Shown here: one piece after another, positions 7,868 through 17,373 of the stretch
Layout of the letters: the number at the start of each line of letters is the position of its first letter
How positions within the stretch are numbered: position 1 is the first letter of the stretch
From: Corynebacterium auris
GTDB taxonomy: Bacteria > Actinomycetota > Actinomycetes > Mycobacteriales > Mycobacteriaceae
Direction of reading: 5' to 3'
NCBI RefSeq assembly: GCF_030408575.1
Contig: NZ_CP047047.1
Location: 2,349,275 to 2,413,274, forward strand
DNA: 64,000 nucleotides
Made by a program: the position numbers and the translations under genes
Notes under the pieces: model-generated
The model's database searches: none
Told to the model about the DNA's origin: nothing
The model's input: the letters and a program-made list of their open reading frames with translations, nothing else

Positions 7868-10800
7868 CCGCCATCATCCCAGGCCAATTTCGACTGTCCC
7901 AGGTCCAGGTGTACAACTGGGGAACCTTCGACAACCTGCACACGGTGAACGTAGCGCGGGAAGGCTTCCTCATCACGGGCCCATCGGGGTCGGGCAAGTC
8001 CACGCTTATCGACGCCCTCTCAACCATCCTGGTGCCACCCAGCAAAGTCCGCTTCAACGCGGCTGCTGACAGTCACTCCCAGTCAGGACGAAACCTCGTC
8101 ACCTACTGCCGCGGGGCGTGGCGCCGCGAGCACTCTGTCGAGGCCGACGAACTGACCCAGTCCTACCTGCGCCAGGGAGCGACCTGGAGCGGCGTGGCGC
8201 TGCGCTACGACAACGGCGCCGATGGCGTGGTCACCGCCTGCCGGCTCATGTTCCTGCCAGCGAACGCCTACTCGCGCCAGGAGATGGTGGACCTTTACCT
8301 GCTCCTTCCCCGCGAGGCGAGCCTGACGGAGTTCGAGCCCCTGGCGCTGAAGAATCTGCCTGTGACGGAGGCGAAAAAGCAGTACGCGTCCGCGCTGCAC
8401 GTGAGCCGCAACCACCCCCAGTTCATTGCGGCGCTGCGCCGTGCCGTCGGAATCACCGACGAAGGGGCCTTGGATCTGCTGCACCGCACACAATCCGCAA
8501 AAACGCTCGGGGATCTCAACCACCTGATGCGCACATTCATGCTTCCGGAGCCGGAGACGTTCGCCATTGCGGAGCAGGCGGCGGAGAACTTCACGGACCT
8601 GCACACGGCGTATTCCTCTGTGGTGGATGCCCGCGAGCAGATCGAGCACCTGCTCCCGGTGCGGGTAGCGGCCGAAAAACGCTCGGACGTGGCCACCGAG
8701 CTGCTCACCGTCAACGAGGAACGCGAGCACCTCGAGCTGTTCATCAATACATGGAAGCAACGATTCGCCCAGAAGCAGCGGGCCCAACTGACGTCCGAGC
8801 TCGCGGCCATCGACGGAACCATCACCGCGGAAAACACCCGGCGCGAGGAGAATGCAGCGGAGCAGGACCGACTGCGCACCCTCATTCACGGCGCGCAGGA
8901 CTCCTCGCTTGTCGCCGCAGAGGCGCGCCGCGATGCCCTGCGCGAGCAGCTGAAACGGGTGACGCAGGCCGAGACGGACTACACGGAGAGGCTGAAGGTT
9001 CTGAACGCCGCGATGCCGGGAACAGTCGACGAGTTCTCCAACCTCCGGCTGCAGCTCGAAGCAGAGCGGGACAATCTACGCCAGCAACAGGCTGACAGCG
9101 AAACCAAATTGGAGCAGGCGCAGGGGCGTGTCTACGAGCTTGTCACCATCAAGAACAACCGCATCAAGGAGCTGGAGACGCTGCGCTCGTCCGGCTCCGC
9201 GATGGACAGCCGGTTGATTGGTGCGCGGTCCCTCATCGCGCAGGTCGCGGGCGTCAGGGAGAAGGACCTTCCCTTCGTCGCGGACCTGATGAGTATGAGG
9301 CAGGGTGAAGACGCATGGCAGGGTGCTGCAGAACGTGTCATGGGTGGCTTCGCCCGGACACTTATCGTGCCGGAGGAGCTGTACGCACAGGTCTCCTCCG
9401 CGATCAACGCGACGCACCTCGGGGCGAAGGTGTCCTACACCCGATTCAGCCCCCAGCTGGAGAACCAGCGGCCGCCTTCGTTTGTGCAGGGCTCGCTGGG
9501 CCAGAAAATTGACGTCGCCGAGGGGCGGTTCCACGACTGGATTCAGACCCAGCTTTCGAAGAGTTTTGACCACCTCTGCTGCGAGACCATGGACGAGTTC
9601 CGGGCCGCCCGGCGCGCCGTCACCCGCCAGGGCTTGGTGAAACACAACCCGCACGACCACGTCAAGGATGACCGCAGCCGCGTCGAGGACAAGTCGCGGT
9701 GGGTTCTGTGGGGCAACCTGGACGACAAAATCGACGAGCTCCAGGCGGCAGTTCGCGCTGTAACGGAGAAACTCGGCGCTGCCACACGCTCGCGTGACCT
9801 GATTAAAGATGCCCTGCACACACAGCGCATCCAGCTATCCACCATTGAGCGGCTGCTCGAAACGAGGGACTTCGCCGACATCGATGTAGCCGCCACGACC
9901 GCTCAGCTTGGCGACGCTCAGCAGCTTGTCGACGATCTGACCGACGGTAACACGGAGCTAGCGGCCCTGAAGAAGCAACTCTCGTCGGCTCAGGCCGCCC
10001 GGCGGGACATAGAGAAGACTCTGGAGGAGCTTCTCGGGACCCGGGGCGGACTGCGCACCGAGCTCCAGCGGGCGGAGGCGATCCTGGAGAAGGCACGGCT
10101 GCAGGTGGGGGAGCGCGAGGTGCCGGCGGAAGTGGACGCACGGCTCGAGGAGCGTTGCCACGCGATCGATCGCTCCATCCGCGCCGACAACATCGACCGC
10201 CTTTCACACCGGCTCACCAGGGTCATTGAGGACAGGCTGGCGGCGCTGAAAGACCGTTCCAGCCGCTACGACAGCCAGCTTCGCGACGCCATGAACCGCT
10301 ACCTTCTGCGCTGGCCACAACGCCAAGGCGATCTCAGTGCCGATACAGCCTGGGAGAAGGACTTCCTCAAAGAGCTTGCGCGTCTTGAGTCCGATGATCT
10401 GCCGCGCTTCGAACAGCGCTTCCGGGAGATGCTCCGCGACCAAACCCACAAGCACCTGGGAAGGTTGCGACGGCTCATCCGGGACGCGGCGACAAAGACG
10501 CGCAACTCGATTCAGATGATCAACGACTCACTGGCGGAGGTGGAATTCTACCCGGGCACGCATCTGACGATCGAGGTGCGCGAAGCGCAGCCAGCAATCA
10601 CCCGGGGTTTCGTTGAGCTTCTCGACGCCGCAATGGAGGGCATAATCAACGACGCTGACCAGGAGGAAAGCGAAAAGCGCTTCCACAAACTGCGCGCGGT
10701 GATCGACGCGGTGACGGTCTCCGACAACACCTCACCGCGCGAGCGCCAGCTGCGGCTGGACACACGCGAACACGTGAAGTTCCTGGGTGTGGAGTACAGC

Positions 10801-11214
10801 GCCGACGGGGCGCGCGGCGCGGTCTACGACTCAGCCGAGGGCCTGTCCGGGGGCCAGGCCCAGAAGCTCTCCTCCTTCTGTCTCGCGGCGGCCTTGCGTT
10901 ACCGGCTCACGGGCACCGGGATGTCCGCCTCGCAGGCTCGCAACTCGACGGTGCAGCTGGACGGGGAGATCTACCCGCGCTTTGGCACCATCGTGCTCGA
11001 CGAGGCCTTCGACCGAGCCGACACCGAGTTCACCCGCGCCGCCATGGACGCCTTCCGCCAGTTCGGGTTCCACATGATCCTGGCCACCCCGGAGAAGCTA
11101 CTGCAGACGGTGCAGGATTACATCGGGGGAGTGCTCATGGTCGAGTGCCCCGACCGGAAGCGCTCTCGGACAAGTTCGCTGACCATCGAAGAGGTGGCGG
11201 ATGAAGACGCCTAG
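7864..11214 (+). CDS. jetC: Wadjet type I protein JetC, SMC-like ATPase
   Basis: The start is the ATG at 7864, overlapping jetB by 4 bp; the longer open frame upstream is antisense-like padding. The 1116-residue product has a Walker A GPSGSGKST at residues 39-47 just after a strand that begins NWGTFDNLHTV. Two long coiled-coil arms (roughly 320-470 and 640-880) surround a hinge-like globular region. The C-terminus carries the ABC signature LSGGQAQK (about 995) and a Walker B VLDEAFDRAD (about 1042). This is the MukB/SMC-like motor of Wadjet, expected to extrude plasmid DNA loops with JetA and JetB. All ATPase motifs are intact, so the system should be functional. The last 14 bp overlap jetD. 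Confidence 0.93.
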   Translation: MTAIIPGQFRLSQVQVYNWGTFDNLHTVNVAREGFLITGPSGSGKSTLIDALSTILVPPSKVRFNAAADSHSQSGRNLVTYCRGAWRREHSVEADELTQSYLRQGATWSGVALRYDNGADGVVTACRLMFLPANAYSRQEMVDLYLLLPREASLTEFEPLALKNLPVTEAKKQYASALHVSRNHPQFIAALRRAVGITDEGALDLLHRTQSAKTLGDLNHLMRTFMLPEPETFAIAEQAAENFTDLHTAYSSVVDAREQIEHLLPVRVAAEKRSDVATELLTVNEEREHLELFINTWKQRFAQKQRAQLTSELAAIDGTITAENTRREENAAEQDRLRTLIHGAQDSSLVAAEARRDALREQLKRVTQAETDYTERLKVLNAAMPGTVDEFSNLRLQLEAERDNLRQQQADSETKLEQAQGRVYELVTIKNNRIKELETLRSSGSAMDSRLIGARSLIAQVAGVREKDLPFVADLMSMRQGEDAWQGAAERVMGGFARTLIVPEELYAQVSSAINATHLGAKVSYTRFSPQLENQRPPSFVQGSLGQKIDVAEGRFHDWIQTQLSKSFDHLCCETMDEFRAARRAVTRQGLVKHNPHDHVKDDRSRVEDKSRWVLWGNLDDKIDELQAAVRAVTEKLGAATRSRDLIKDALHTQRIQLSTIERLLETRDFADIDVAATTAQLGDAQQLVDDLTDGNTELAALKKQLSSAQAARRDIEKTLEELLGTRGGLRTELQRAEAILEKARLQVGEREVPAEVDARLEERCHAIDRSIRADNIDRLSHRLTRVIEDRLAALKDRSSRYDSQLRDAMNRYLLRWPQRQGDLSADTAWEKDFLKELARLESDDLPRFEQRFREMLRDQTHKHLGRLRRLIRDAATKTRNSIQMINDSLAEVEFYPGTHLTIEVREAQPAITRGFVELLDAAMEGIINDADQEESEKRFHKLRAVIDAVTVSDNTSPRERQLRLDTREHVKFLGVEYSADGARGAVYDSAEGLSGGQAQKLSSFCLAAALRYRLTGTGMSASQARNSTVQLDGEIYPRFGTIVLDEAFDRADTEFTRAAMDAFRQFGFHMILATPEKLLQTVQDYIGGVLMVECPDRKRSRTSSLTIEEVADEDA

Positions 11215-12301
11215 AGAGGTGCGCGCCCGGGCTGCGACGTTCTACTCGCGCAACCACCGCGCGTGGCTGGGCGGCGAATTCTCCGGGCTGACCATCAACC
11301 TCCAGCCCCCGACGGGCAGGGCCGCAGAGCGTGACGACGGCCTTTCGGTGCGCTCCTGGATCGACGAGTGGAATCGCAGCACCATACCCTCCGTGTGGGA
11401 GGACAAGAAGCTTGGCTACCTGGGCACCTACTCGCTACCCGCGCGCGTGGAATTGAACAATCCCGCAGCCGCCGCCCGCGTGGCCGGCGAGGAGAGGCAC
11501 TGGAGCAGGATCAACACCGTGCTGGACCACGTCTGCGAAGAACTCGGAGACGACGTGCGCTCTCCATTGATCGGACGCCTCGCCGCGTGGGAGGTCTGGG
11601 ACGATGTCACTGTCAACCAGTACATCGAGGTCATCAGCTGGCTGCGAACCCACGACCCCACCGACTACTACATCCGCGAACTGCCCATCTTCGGCGTTGA
11701 CACAAAGTGGTTGGAGTCGCGCCGAGCCGTCGTCGAAGCCGTGGCCGGGCCGCTACAGTTCCGGCCGAAGCCCCAGATGGTGGAGCTGCGCACTCTCGAC
11801 AGTGCGGGCGCGGCGAGACATTGGGCCTGCCCCGTCACAGATATCGGTGCTTTGCCTGCCGAAAAGGTGCTCATCGTGGAGAACCACCAGACCTTCCTTG
11901 CCCTGCCGAAGCTGGACAGCACCGTGGCCGTCTTCGGCGGTGGACTACACGCCCACACGCTCGCCGCGCAACTTCCAGAACTTGCCGAGGCAGACGTTCT
12001 GTACTGGGGCGACCTCGACTCCCACGGCTTGTACATCCTCGATATCGTGCGCCGCTACCTGCCTCACACCCGGTCCGTCCTCATGGATATCGACACAGCG
12101 CGCGATCACGAGGACTTGGCGGTGGAGGAACCGCAACCCAGCCGCTTCACCCCGCGACTGCTCACCCCGGCCGAGACGTTGACGCTCGAATTCCTGCGTG
12201 GTCGCTCATCAGGCGGATGCCTGCGCATCGAGCAGGAGAGAATCGTTTTCGACTACGCAGTGCAGCGTTTGCGGCGGGCTGTGCAGGGGGAGTACAGCTA
12301 G
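11201..12301 (+). CDS. jetD: Wadjet type I nuclease JetD (DUF3322-DUF2220, Toprim)
   Basis: This 366-residue protein starts at ATG 11201, inside the end of jetC. The N-terminal half matches the DUF3322-type DNA-binding region. The C-terminal half is a Toprim fold related to Spo11/topoisomerase VI A. VLIVENHQTF (about residue 223) holds the metal-binding Glu, and LYWGDLDSHG (about residue 267) holds the DxD-type acidic residues. JetD is the endonuclease that cuts the plasmid trapped by JetABC. With all metal ligands present and the operon contiguous, the Wadjet system is complete. No further gene follows in the operon. Confidence 0.93.
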   Translation: MKTPREVRARAATFYSRNHRAWLGGEFSGLTINLQPPTGRAAERDDGLSVRSWIDEWNRSTIPSVWEDKKLGYLGTYSLPARVELNNPAAAARVAGEERHWSRINTVLDHVCEELGDDVRSPLIGRLAAWEVWDDVTVNQYIEVISWLRTHDPTDYYIRELPIFGVDTKWLESRRAVVEAVAGPLQFRPKPQMVELRTLDSAGAARHWACPVTDIGALPAEKVLIVENHQTFLALPKLDSTVAVFGGGLHAHTLAAQLPELAEADVLYWGDLDSHGLYILDIVRRYLPHTRSVLMDIDTARDHEDLAVEEPQPSRFTPRLLTPAETLTLEFLRGRSSGGCLRIEQERIVFDYAVQRLRRAVQGEYS

Positions 12302-12368
12302 CTGCACATCGCGTAGGGTCTCATGACTGTGCGAGGCAGCCGTGACATGCCACAATGGCTGCCAAAGA

Positions 12369-12384
12369 CGTTTCACGTGAAACA
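12369..12384. other. parS site (ParB-binding centromere), 15 of 16 consensus bases
   Basis: CGTTTCACGTGAAACA differs from the bacterial parS consensus TGTTTCACGTGAAACA only at the first base. ParB binds such sites near oriC to organise origin segregation. This is the leftmost of five sites in the window and the one farthest from the inferred origin. Confidence 0.85.
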
Positions 12385-12408
12385 TCGGGCATTACGGGGC
12401 TTGGGGCA

Positions 12409-12500
12409 TTACGGGGCTTGCCGATGTCCGGTGCGGGTGGCAAAGCCGTCGAGAAGCGCGAGCACGGTCAAGTCCACGACCCCGCAGCGGCTTATAAGGC
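12409..12500 (-). pseudogene. Possible remnant of a fic 3' end
   Basis: Read leftward, this stretch encodes LTVLALLDGFATRTGHRQAP before a stop. It resembles the end of the intact Fic protein 5 kb away (VEVLALLDEFATRGGRRTAP). At DNA level the two share a 19-bp identical block (12447-12465 and 17412-17430). Upstream the similarity fades, and no Fic active-site motif is present. It may be a leftover of a duplicated fic gene, or chance similarity sharpened by the shared motif CGTCGAGAAGC. Confidence 0.35.
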
Positions 12501-12596
12501 GGGTAAGAGTGGTTCCCACGAGCACATCACGCGACGCATTGGCATCGCTCCGCTGATGACGTCGCGCGGTGTGTGTCTCGGCCAACGCCCCTCGCT

Positions 12597-15500
12597 TCAC
12601 CGAGCCGGTGCTCCTGAAATCTCCGTAAACGACTCGATGACCTCGACGTTTTCGCTCACATCGGCGGCATTGTCCTCCGCCGTCCACGGGGTAACGCCCT
12701 CTTCGTCCAGCTTCGACATGATCCTTTCGATCTGCTCGTTTCGATCAAGGTAATAGTCCGATTCAAATACGCGAACGAACTTCCACCCGAGCCTTTCGAG
12801 CTCTCGTTGCCGGCTTTGGTCTTGAATGGCATATTCCTCGCTGTGCCAGTAGTCGCCGTCGCATTCCACCGCCACGCGAGAATTTCTCCCCTGCACGACG
12901 AGATCGATCCGGCGCCCGTAGGTGTCGAACTGGGGTATGACGTAGTACCCGCGAAGGACCAAGTCGTTGTACACGCGCTGCTCAAATAGGGAATCGAATG
13001 GCTCCACCCTCTCGTCCGAGGGTACGGGAGCCGAGTGACGAAGCTCAGGCCGGGCCTGCGCAACACGGTAGGCGTACTCGAGCAGTTTGAAACGGACGTC
13101 GTCGTGATTGGGCAGTTCTTCCTTACCAATGGAGTGGAACAACCACACCTGGTCTTTTGCACGACTCACCGCGACGTTGTAGCGCTGGATGTACATTTCC
13201 CTGGTCAACGAGGACAGGCGCTTACCTTGCGGAGATGGAGTGACCATGGAGAGAAAGATGACGTCTCGCTCCGCGCCCTGGAAATCTGCTGGTTTTCCTA
13301 CCTTCAGATCTCGGTCTGCCCAAGCGCTCGGCGGCAGAGCATCAAGCAGTCGCGATTTGATGTAGCTTTCTTGGCTCGAGGAGCTCAGAAGCGAGATGAC
13401 ACCAAATGTCTTCCCGTCATATCGGGGGTCATCAAGGGCTTCGATAAGGCGCGACACTAGAGCGTCCGCCTCGACCTTGTTAGCGCCCTTTTCCCCGGTC
13501 ATAAACGCATTGGGAGTATGAGTGATACGGAACGGTGCAAGCCGGTCCGCCTCGACCATGCGAACGGGTTTGAGCTCAATGTTGTTCGGACGGTAGGTGA
13601 GTTCGTTGGAGAACTCGATGATCTCCGGAACGCAGCGGCGGTGTTCGTCGAGCGCAATACGGCCCCCGTAACGCATATTCGCGTCGTCGAAAAGGGACCG
13701 TTCAGGATCAACCCAGGCGTCGACATTGGCGAAGTCGTACAGGTACTGGCGCGCAATTCCTTGCAGTTGTTCACGATTTTGGCCAACTGCGGAAGGCGAA
13801 ACCTGGTGGTCGTCACCAATAACCACAATTCGAGGTGCGAGATACTGCAGGAAGATGGCGTCTACACCGGCCTGAGAAGCCTCATCGACGATGACGACGT
13901 CAAACATGTTTTGCTCGAGCTCGAATTGCTCGACGACCTTGTAGATCGGCATGATCCAGACGGGCACCGCACCCTGCGCACGTCGCAAATGCTTGCGCAC
14001 ATCACGACGATGCCTCTCTGCGTACTTCCCCGTCCCCTTGCCTAGGCGCTTGACCGCCTGGGCATACGCCACCATGGTCTCTCGCATTTCACCATTGATG
14101 CGCTCGCTGCCGACTGCAGCAGCCCACGCTCGCTGGGCAGCCAACGTCGCAACCTTGTCGTGAATCTCCTCGTCTATCCGATGGATTTCAGCGAGAGGAT
14201 CACCTTCACCTTCATCTACCCGGATGGATGCTTCGTTGCGAGCCCGGCACCAGTTTCGTGCACCCTCCGCGTCATATAGAGAAGTAGTCCACTCGCCGGT
14301 CTCGGTCGGCTGCATGAGTTTGTCCGCCACGTCTGCCGACCACACACGGATTCGAGAAAGATAGCCATCGAGCTCCTGGGCAACCAAACCCGTCTCATGG
14401 AAGGCCTCTCCCTCAGCCAGTGCCTCCTGGTAGAGACTGACGTTTCGGTCTCGGACAGCCTCCTGGTAGCGGCGCACCCATCGATGCAAAACGCCGGAAT
14501 ATCCTAATTCTTCGAGGGTGTGCGCTATCCGCTCGTACTCCGCTTTAGCGTGCTCGTGCTGAGCCTGCGCGTCGGCGTATTTCTCAAGTGCGGGCACGGC
14601 CTCCGCCAGCGTGTGAGCTTCCTCGCTTGAGGTCGCAAGGTCGAGCTCGCGCAAAATGTCGCGACTGGCCTTAATGCTCGACAGGGTCTGTATATATGCG
14701 GTAAAAGATTCGAGGTCAGCCTCAAGCCTGCGGAGAGTCTCTCGCGGATTGGTTGTATCAGCGTCAATATGGGGCCACTCTTCACGCAATGCAGAAAGTC
14801 CCCACTCGAACTCCACACGCGCCAGGTAGAAATCGATCGCTTCAACCGTGACCGGGGGCATGCCGTTGACACGCACGCGCTCGAAGAACGGCCCGGCTAG
14901 TTTCACGACACTCGAAGTGAATAGACCGATTTTCACGGAGCCATCGGGGCGGACCGTAATTTTATTCCCATACGCAAGATAGTCACGGAGGCTTCGAGCA
15001 ATAGGCACAAATTCGTCGAGATCACAATCGGCGTTAATTCGCTGCAGACCGTCCATCCCCCCGACCATGGTGGCGAGTGCAGCAACTTTCTCACTCAACG
15101 CCGACGCTTTTTCCATCGCGCCAGCGATGTCTCGGTCACTCGAGTTCTCGCTGTATTCCCGGCTCCAAGGGCCTTCGACCTCACCCAGTTTTCGGCGTGC
15201 CGAATCATAGGACAGCACAGCGGTGCGTGCGTCCTGCCGCTGCTCAGGGTTCAATCGCTTCCAGATCGATTGGAGTCTCCGCGGGAGTGCTGAGGACAGC
15301 TCTTGCACGGCTTGTGCAGTGGAAGCGAGAGCGTCGACCCCAGCTGCGAACTTCGGCGCTGGCACAAGATTGTCCGGGCTCAGGACGTTGTCACCGCGAT
15401 AGTCAAGGCGGCCGCGAACCTCACTGTTCGAGATGAGCTCATTTGTCCGTCGCACCTCGTCGGCATCCAGCGGGAAGGGAACTTCGAGGTCTTCAATCCT

Positions 15501-17090
15501 GACCGAATCAATCCATCCGTATCGATCCTTCTCCGCTTGAACTTTTTCGATGGCCTGGGGCAGAGGAAGAGAGTACCCCTCGACCGAGACTTGTTGCTGG
15601 GCTCGTTCAAGCTTCGATGCCCACTCCCGCAGGGTGCGGGTCCGATCCTCGTGCAATTTATCCAGGTCGTAACGAAGCGCAGTAATCGCCTCAGCGGAGT
15701 CTTCCGCATCGAAGTTGGAAGATTTCGCCTGGATAGTCGAAATCGCCGTCCTTAGCTCCGCCATTTCGCTTGTCGACGAACCCACCACCGAAACTGCAAG
15801 CTCCTGAATCTCGGCCGGCAGCTTATCCCGCAGCTCGTACAATGCGCGCTCTGTTTCCGCTGTGACTAGAACTCGCTTCCCCTGTGCTAGGAGGTGCGAC
15901 AGAAGGGCGGCAGCCATGTGGGTTTTACCTGTTCCAGGAGGCCCCTGCACAATGGTGTGAGCATGGCTGTCGACGCGCTCCAATACGCGTTGTTGCTTGT
16001 CATTGAGGGGAAGCGGGCTGAATAGCTCGCCGCCGACGGTTGCCAAAGCGCCGGGGGCCGATGACGATTCAAGCTCCGGAGAAAAATTGGGGTCCACCAG
16101 AGGGCGAAGTCCCTCCGGGACCTCGTTGCCATTACCTATATCTTCCGCGATGCTCCGGAACGTGCTGGCAAGGCCCACCATACGGCGGGGGCGGAGAATC
16201 AATGCTGGCGCCCACGCGATCACAGGCTTCTTTCCAGCAGCGGGGACCGTCAACGTGTCGGCGTACTCCGCTGCGGACGCAAGACCATTCGCGGCATATT
16301 TTCCTAGTTCAGCGGATTCTTCTGGGGAAAGGGGGTCCCCCTCGAACTCCGAGACTCGCACACGCAGGTCCTCGATGAACCTGCCGTCCTCAAGGTGGTC
16401 AAGGGGGACTGCCTCAAGCTCCGCCCGCAGGGACGCCTGCTCACCCAGCGAGACTGTGATCGAGCCTTTCACCTTGTCCATTGCGGTGGTAAGTGGAACG
16501 GTGAACAAATGCCGGTCAACCTGCACCGATAGACCATCATCCCAGTGAAGCTTTCCAAGCCCGAGTACGAGTTCGAACTCATCGGATTGCTGGTTGGTCT
16601 TGGTATGAATATCGAACAGAGTGCGGTAGACCTCCATGGCGCGAGCGTCCGTCGCCCAGGCCTCCCATTGCGCCAGCCACTTTTCGGCGCGGCTGCGGTC
16701 ACTCTCCGAAGGACTATTTTCTTCCCCAGGACTGCGGAGAGTAGGCCTTTTGAATGGGTTTTCCGCGTCCCCTACGACGTGGTCCTCCAGACCAGATGGC
16801 AGGTCAGGGAATTCACCGACAGTAGGTCGGTCGAATTCAAAAACGAGATCGCTCGGAGCCGACTCGTGCAGAGGCGTGGCATGGCTACCAAAGATCCCCT
16901 CGAGTTGCCGGGCGACCGCAACTTTGAGAGTCGAGGTTTGAATATCTTCCAGTAACTTCTGGAAAGTGACAACCGTTCCTCCCTTATCCGTGTATTCGGA
17001 TACTTTGCGGACCGGAGTCTCTTTGAGGGACTGCACATCCGCGAGAAACTGAAATAGCCGAGAGGCCTTGTCGGAGCTATCCCCTGCCAA
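12597..17090 (-). CDS. SF1 helicase fused to a C-terminal Vsr/DUF559-like nuclease
   Basis: This 1497-residue protein starts at a TTG (17090) preceded by GGAAAG. The first 370 residues are of unknown fold. A Walker A GPPGTGKT lies near 382, the SF1 motif II IVDEAS near 1065 and motif VI NVAVSRAKDQ near 1308, which places it in the Upf1/Dna2-like SF1 group. Between motifs I and II a roughly 650-residue charged, helical insert is present. The C-terminus (about 1390-1485) has LFEQRVYNDLVLRGY, then RRIDLVV, VAVECDGDYWHSEE and LGWKFVRVFESDYY, the very-short-patch-repair/DUF559 endonuclease pattern. Large helicase-Vsr fusions are recurrent in defence islands, and the neighbours here are Wadjet and Fic/RM genes. 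The target (phage DNA, plasmid or RNA-DNA) is unknown. GC content appears lower than in jetABCD, suggesting a separate arrival. Confidence 0.85.
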   Translation of the reverse strand: MAGDSSDKASRLFQFLADVQSLKETPVRKVSEYTDKGGTVVTFQKLLEDIQTSTLKVAVARQLEGIFGSHATPLHESAPSDLVFEFDRPTVGEFPDLPSGLEDHVVGDAENPFKRPTLRSPGEENSPSESDRSRAEKWLAQWEAWATDARAMEVYRTLFDIHTKTNQQSDEFELVLGLGKLHWDDGLSVQVDRHLFTVPLTTAMDKVKGSITVSLGEQASLRAELEAVPLDHLEDGRFIEDLRVRVSEFEGDPLSPEESAELGKYAANGLASAAEYADTLTVPAAGKKPVIAWAPALILRPRRMVGLASTFRSIAEDIGNGNEVPEGLRPLVDPNFSPELESSSAPGALATVGGELFSPLPLNDKQQRVLERVDSHAHTIVQGPPGTGKTHMAAALLSHLLAQGKRVLVTAETERALYELRDKLPAEIQELAVSVVGSSTSEMAELRTAISTIQAKSSNFDAEDSAEAITALRYDLDKLHEDRTRTLREWASKLERAQQQVSVEGYSLPLPQAIEKVQAEKDRYGWIDSVRIEDLEVPFPLDADEVRRTNELISNSEVRGRLDYRGDNVLSPDNLVPAPKFAAGVDALASTAQAVQELSSALPRRLQSIWKRLNPEQRQDARTAVLSYDSARRKLGEVEGPWSREYSENSSDRDIAGAMEKASALSEKVAALATMVGGMDGLQRINADCDLDEFVPIARSLRDYLAYGNKITVRPDGSVKIGLFTSSVVKLAGPFFERVRVNGMPPVTVEAIDFYLARVEFEWGLSALREEWPHIDADTTNPRETLRRLEADLESFTAYIQTLSSIKASRDILRELDLATSSEEAHTLAEAVPALEKYADAQAQHEHAKAEYERIAHTLEELGYSGVLHRWVRRYQEAVRDRNVSLYQEALAEGEAFHETGLVAQELDGYLSRIRVWSADVADKLMQPTETGEWTTSLYDAEGARNWCRARNEASIRVDEGEGDPLAEIHRIDEEIHDKVATLAAQRAWAAAVGSERINGEMRETMVAYAQAVKRLGKGTGKYAERHRRDVRKHLRRAQGAVPVWIMPIYKVVEQFELEQNMFDVVIVDEASQAGVDAIFLQYLAPRIVVIGDDHQVSPSAVGQNREQLQGIARQYLYDFANVDAWVDPERSLFDDANMRYGGRIALDEHRRCVPEIIEFSNELTYRPNNIELKPVRMVEADRLAPFRITHTPNAFMTGEKGANKVEADALVSRLIEALDDPRYDGKTFGVISLLSSSSQESYIKSRLLDALPPSAWADRDLKVGKPADFQGAERDVIFLSMVTPSPQGKRLSSLTREMYIQRYNVAVSRAKDQVWLFHSIGKEELPNHDDVRFKLLEYAYRVAQARPELRHSAPVPSDERVEPFDSLFEQRVYNDLVLRGYYVIPQFDTYGRRIDLVVQGRNSRVAVECDGDYWHSEEYAIQDQSRQRELERLGWKFVRVFESDYYLDRNEQIERIMSKLDEEGVTPWTAEDNAADVSENVEVIESFTEISGAPAR

Positions 17091-17220
17091 AATGCACCAC
17101 TTTCCATGTACTAGAACGACCGACCAGCAATTGGACGCTATTGAGAATACAGCGTTTTAGGTCGCACCTCTCAGAAAACTGAAAGAGAAATTGCTGAGGA
17201 TCCAAGCTAGGACCGATCAG

Positions 17221-17300
17221 GTTGCGCCGGTTAGCGTGGTGTATCTGTGACTGCCGGTGAGGCGCCTCATGATGGTGCACGGTGGCCATGACAGCTTCTA
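17221..17300 (+). mobile_element. Remnant of an IS256-type element end
   Basis: The 29 bp at 17234-17262 are identical to 25370-25398, which lie directly upstream of an IS256-family transposase remnant. The flanking bases on both sides remain similar at a lower level for about 30 bp. Here no transposase coding sequence follows, and the fic gene ends at 17374. The 283-bp gap between the helicase start and fic thus contains an orphan element end and no gene. Confidence 0.5.
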
Positions 17301-17373
17301 TCGAAGCACCTGCTCCTTCTCCCCGTAAGGAAACGCCGCAACGCCCTCCGGAGACGCTTTACGCAAAACGGGC

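Larger units (their letters stand above)
12302..12596. other. Intergenic gap between jetD and the helicase gene
   Basis: About 295 bp lie between the convergent jetD and helicase-nuclease genes. They contain a parS-like palindrome (12369-12384) and a stretch that resembles the 3' end of a fic gene on the minus strand (listed separately). No intact gene and no clear terminator are visible. Confidence 0.6.
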
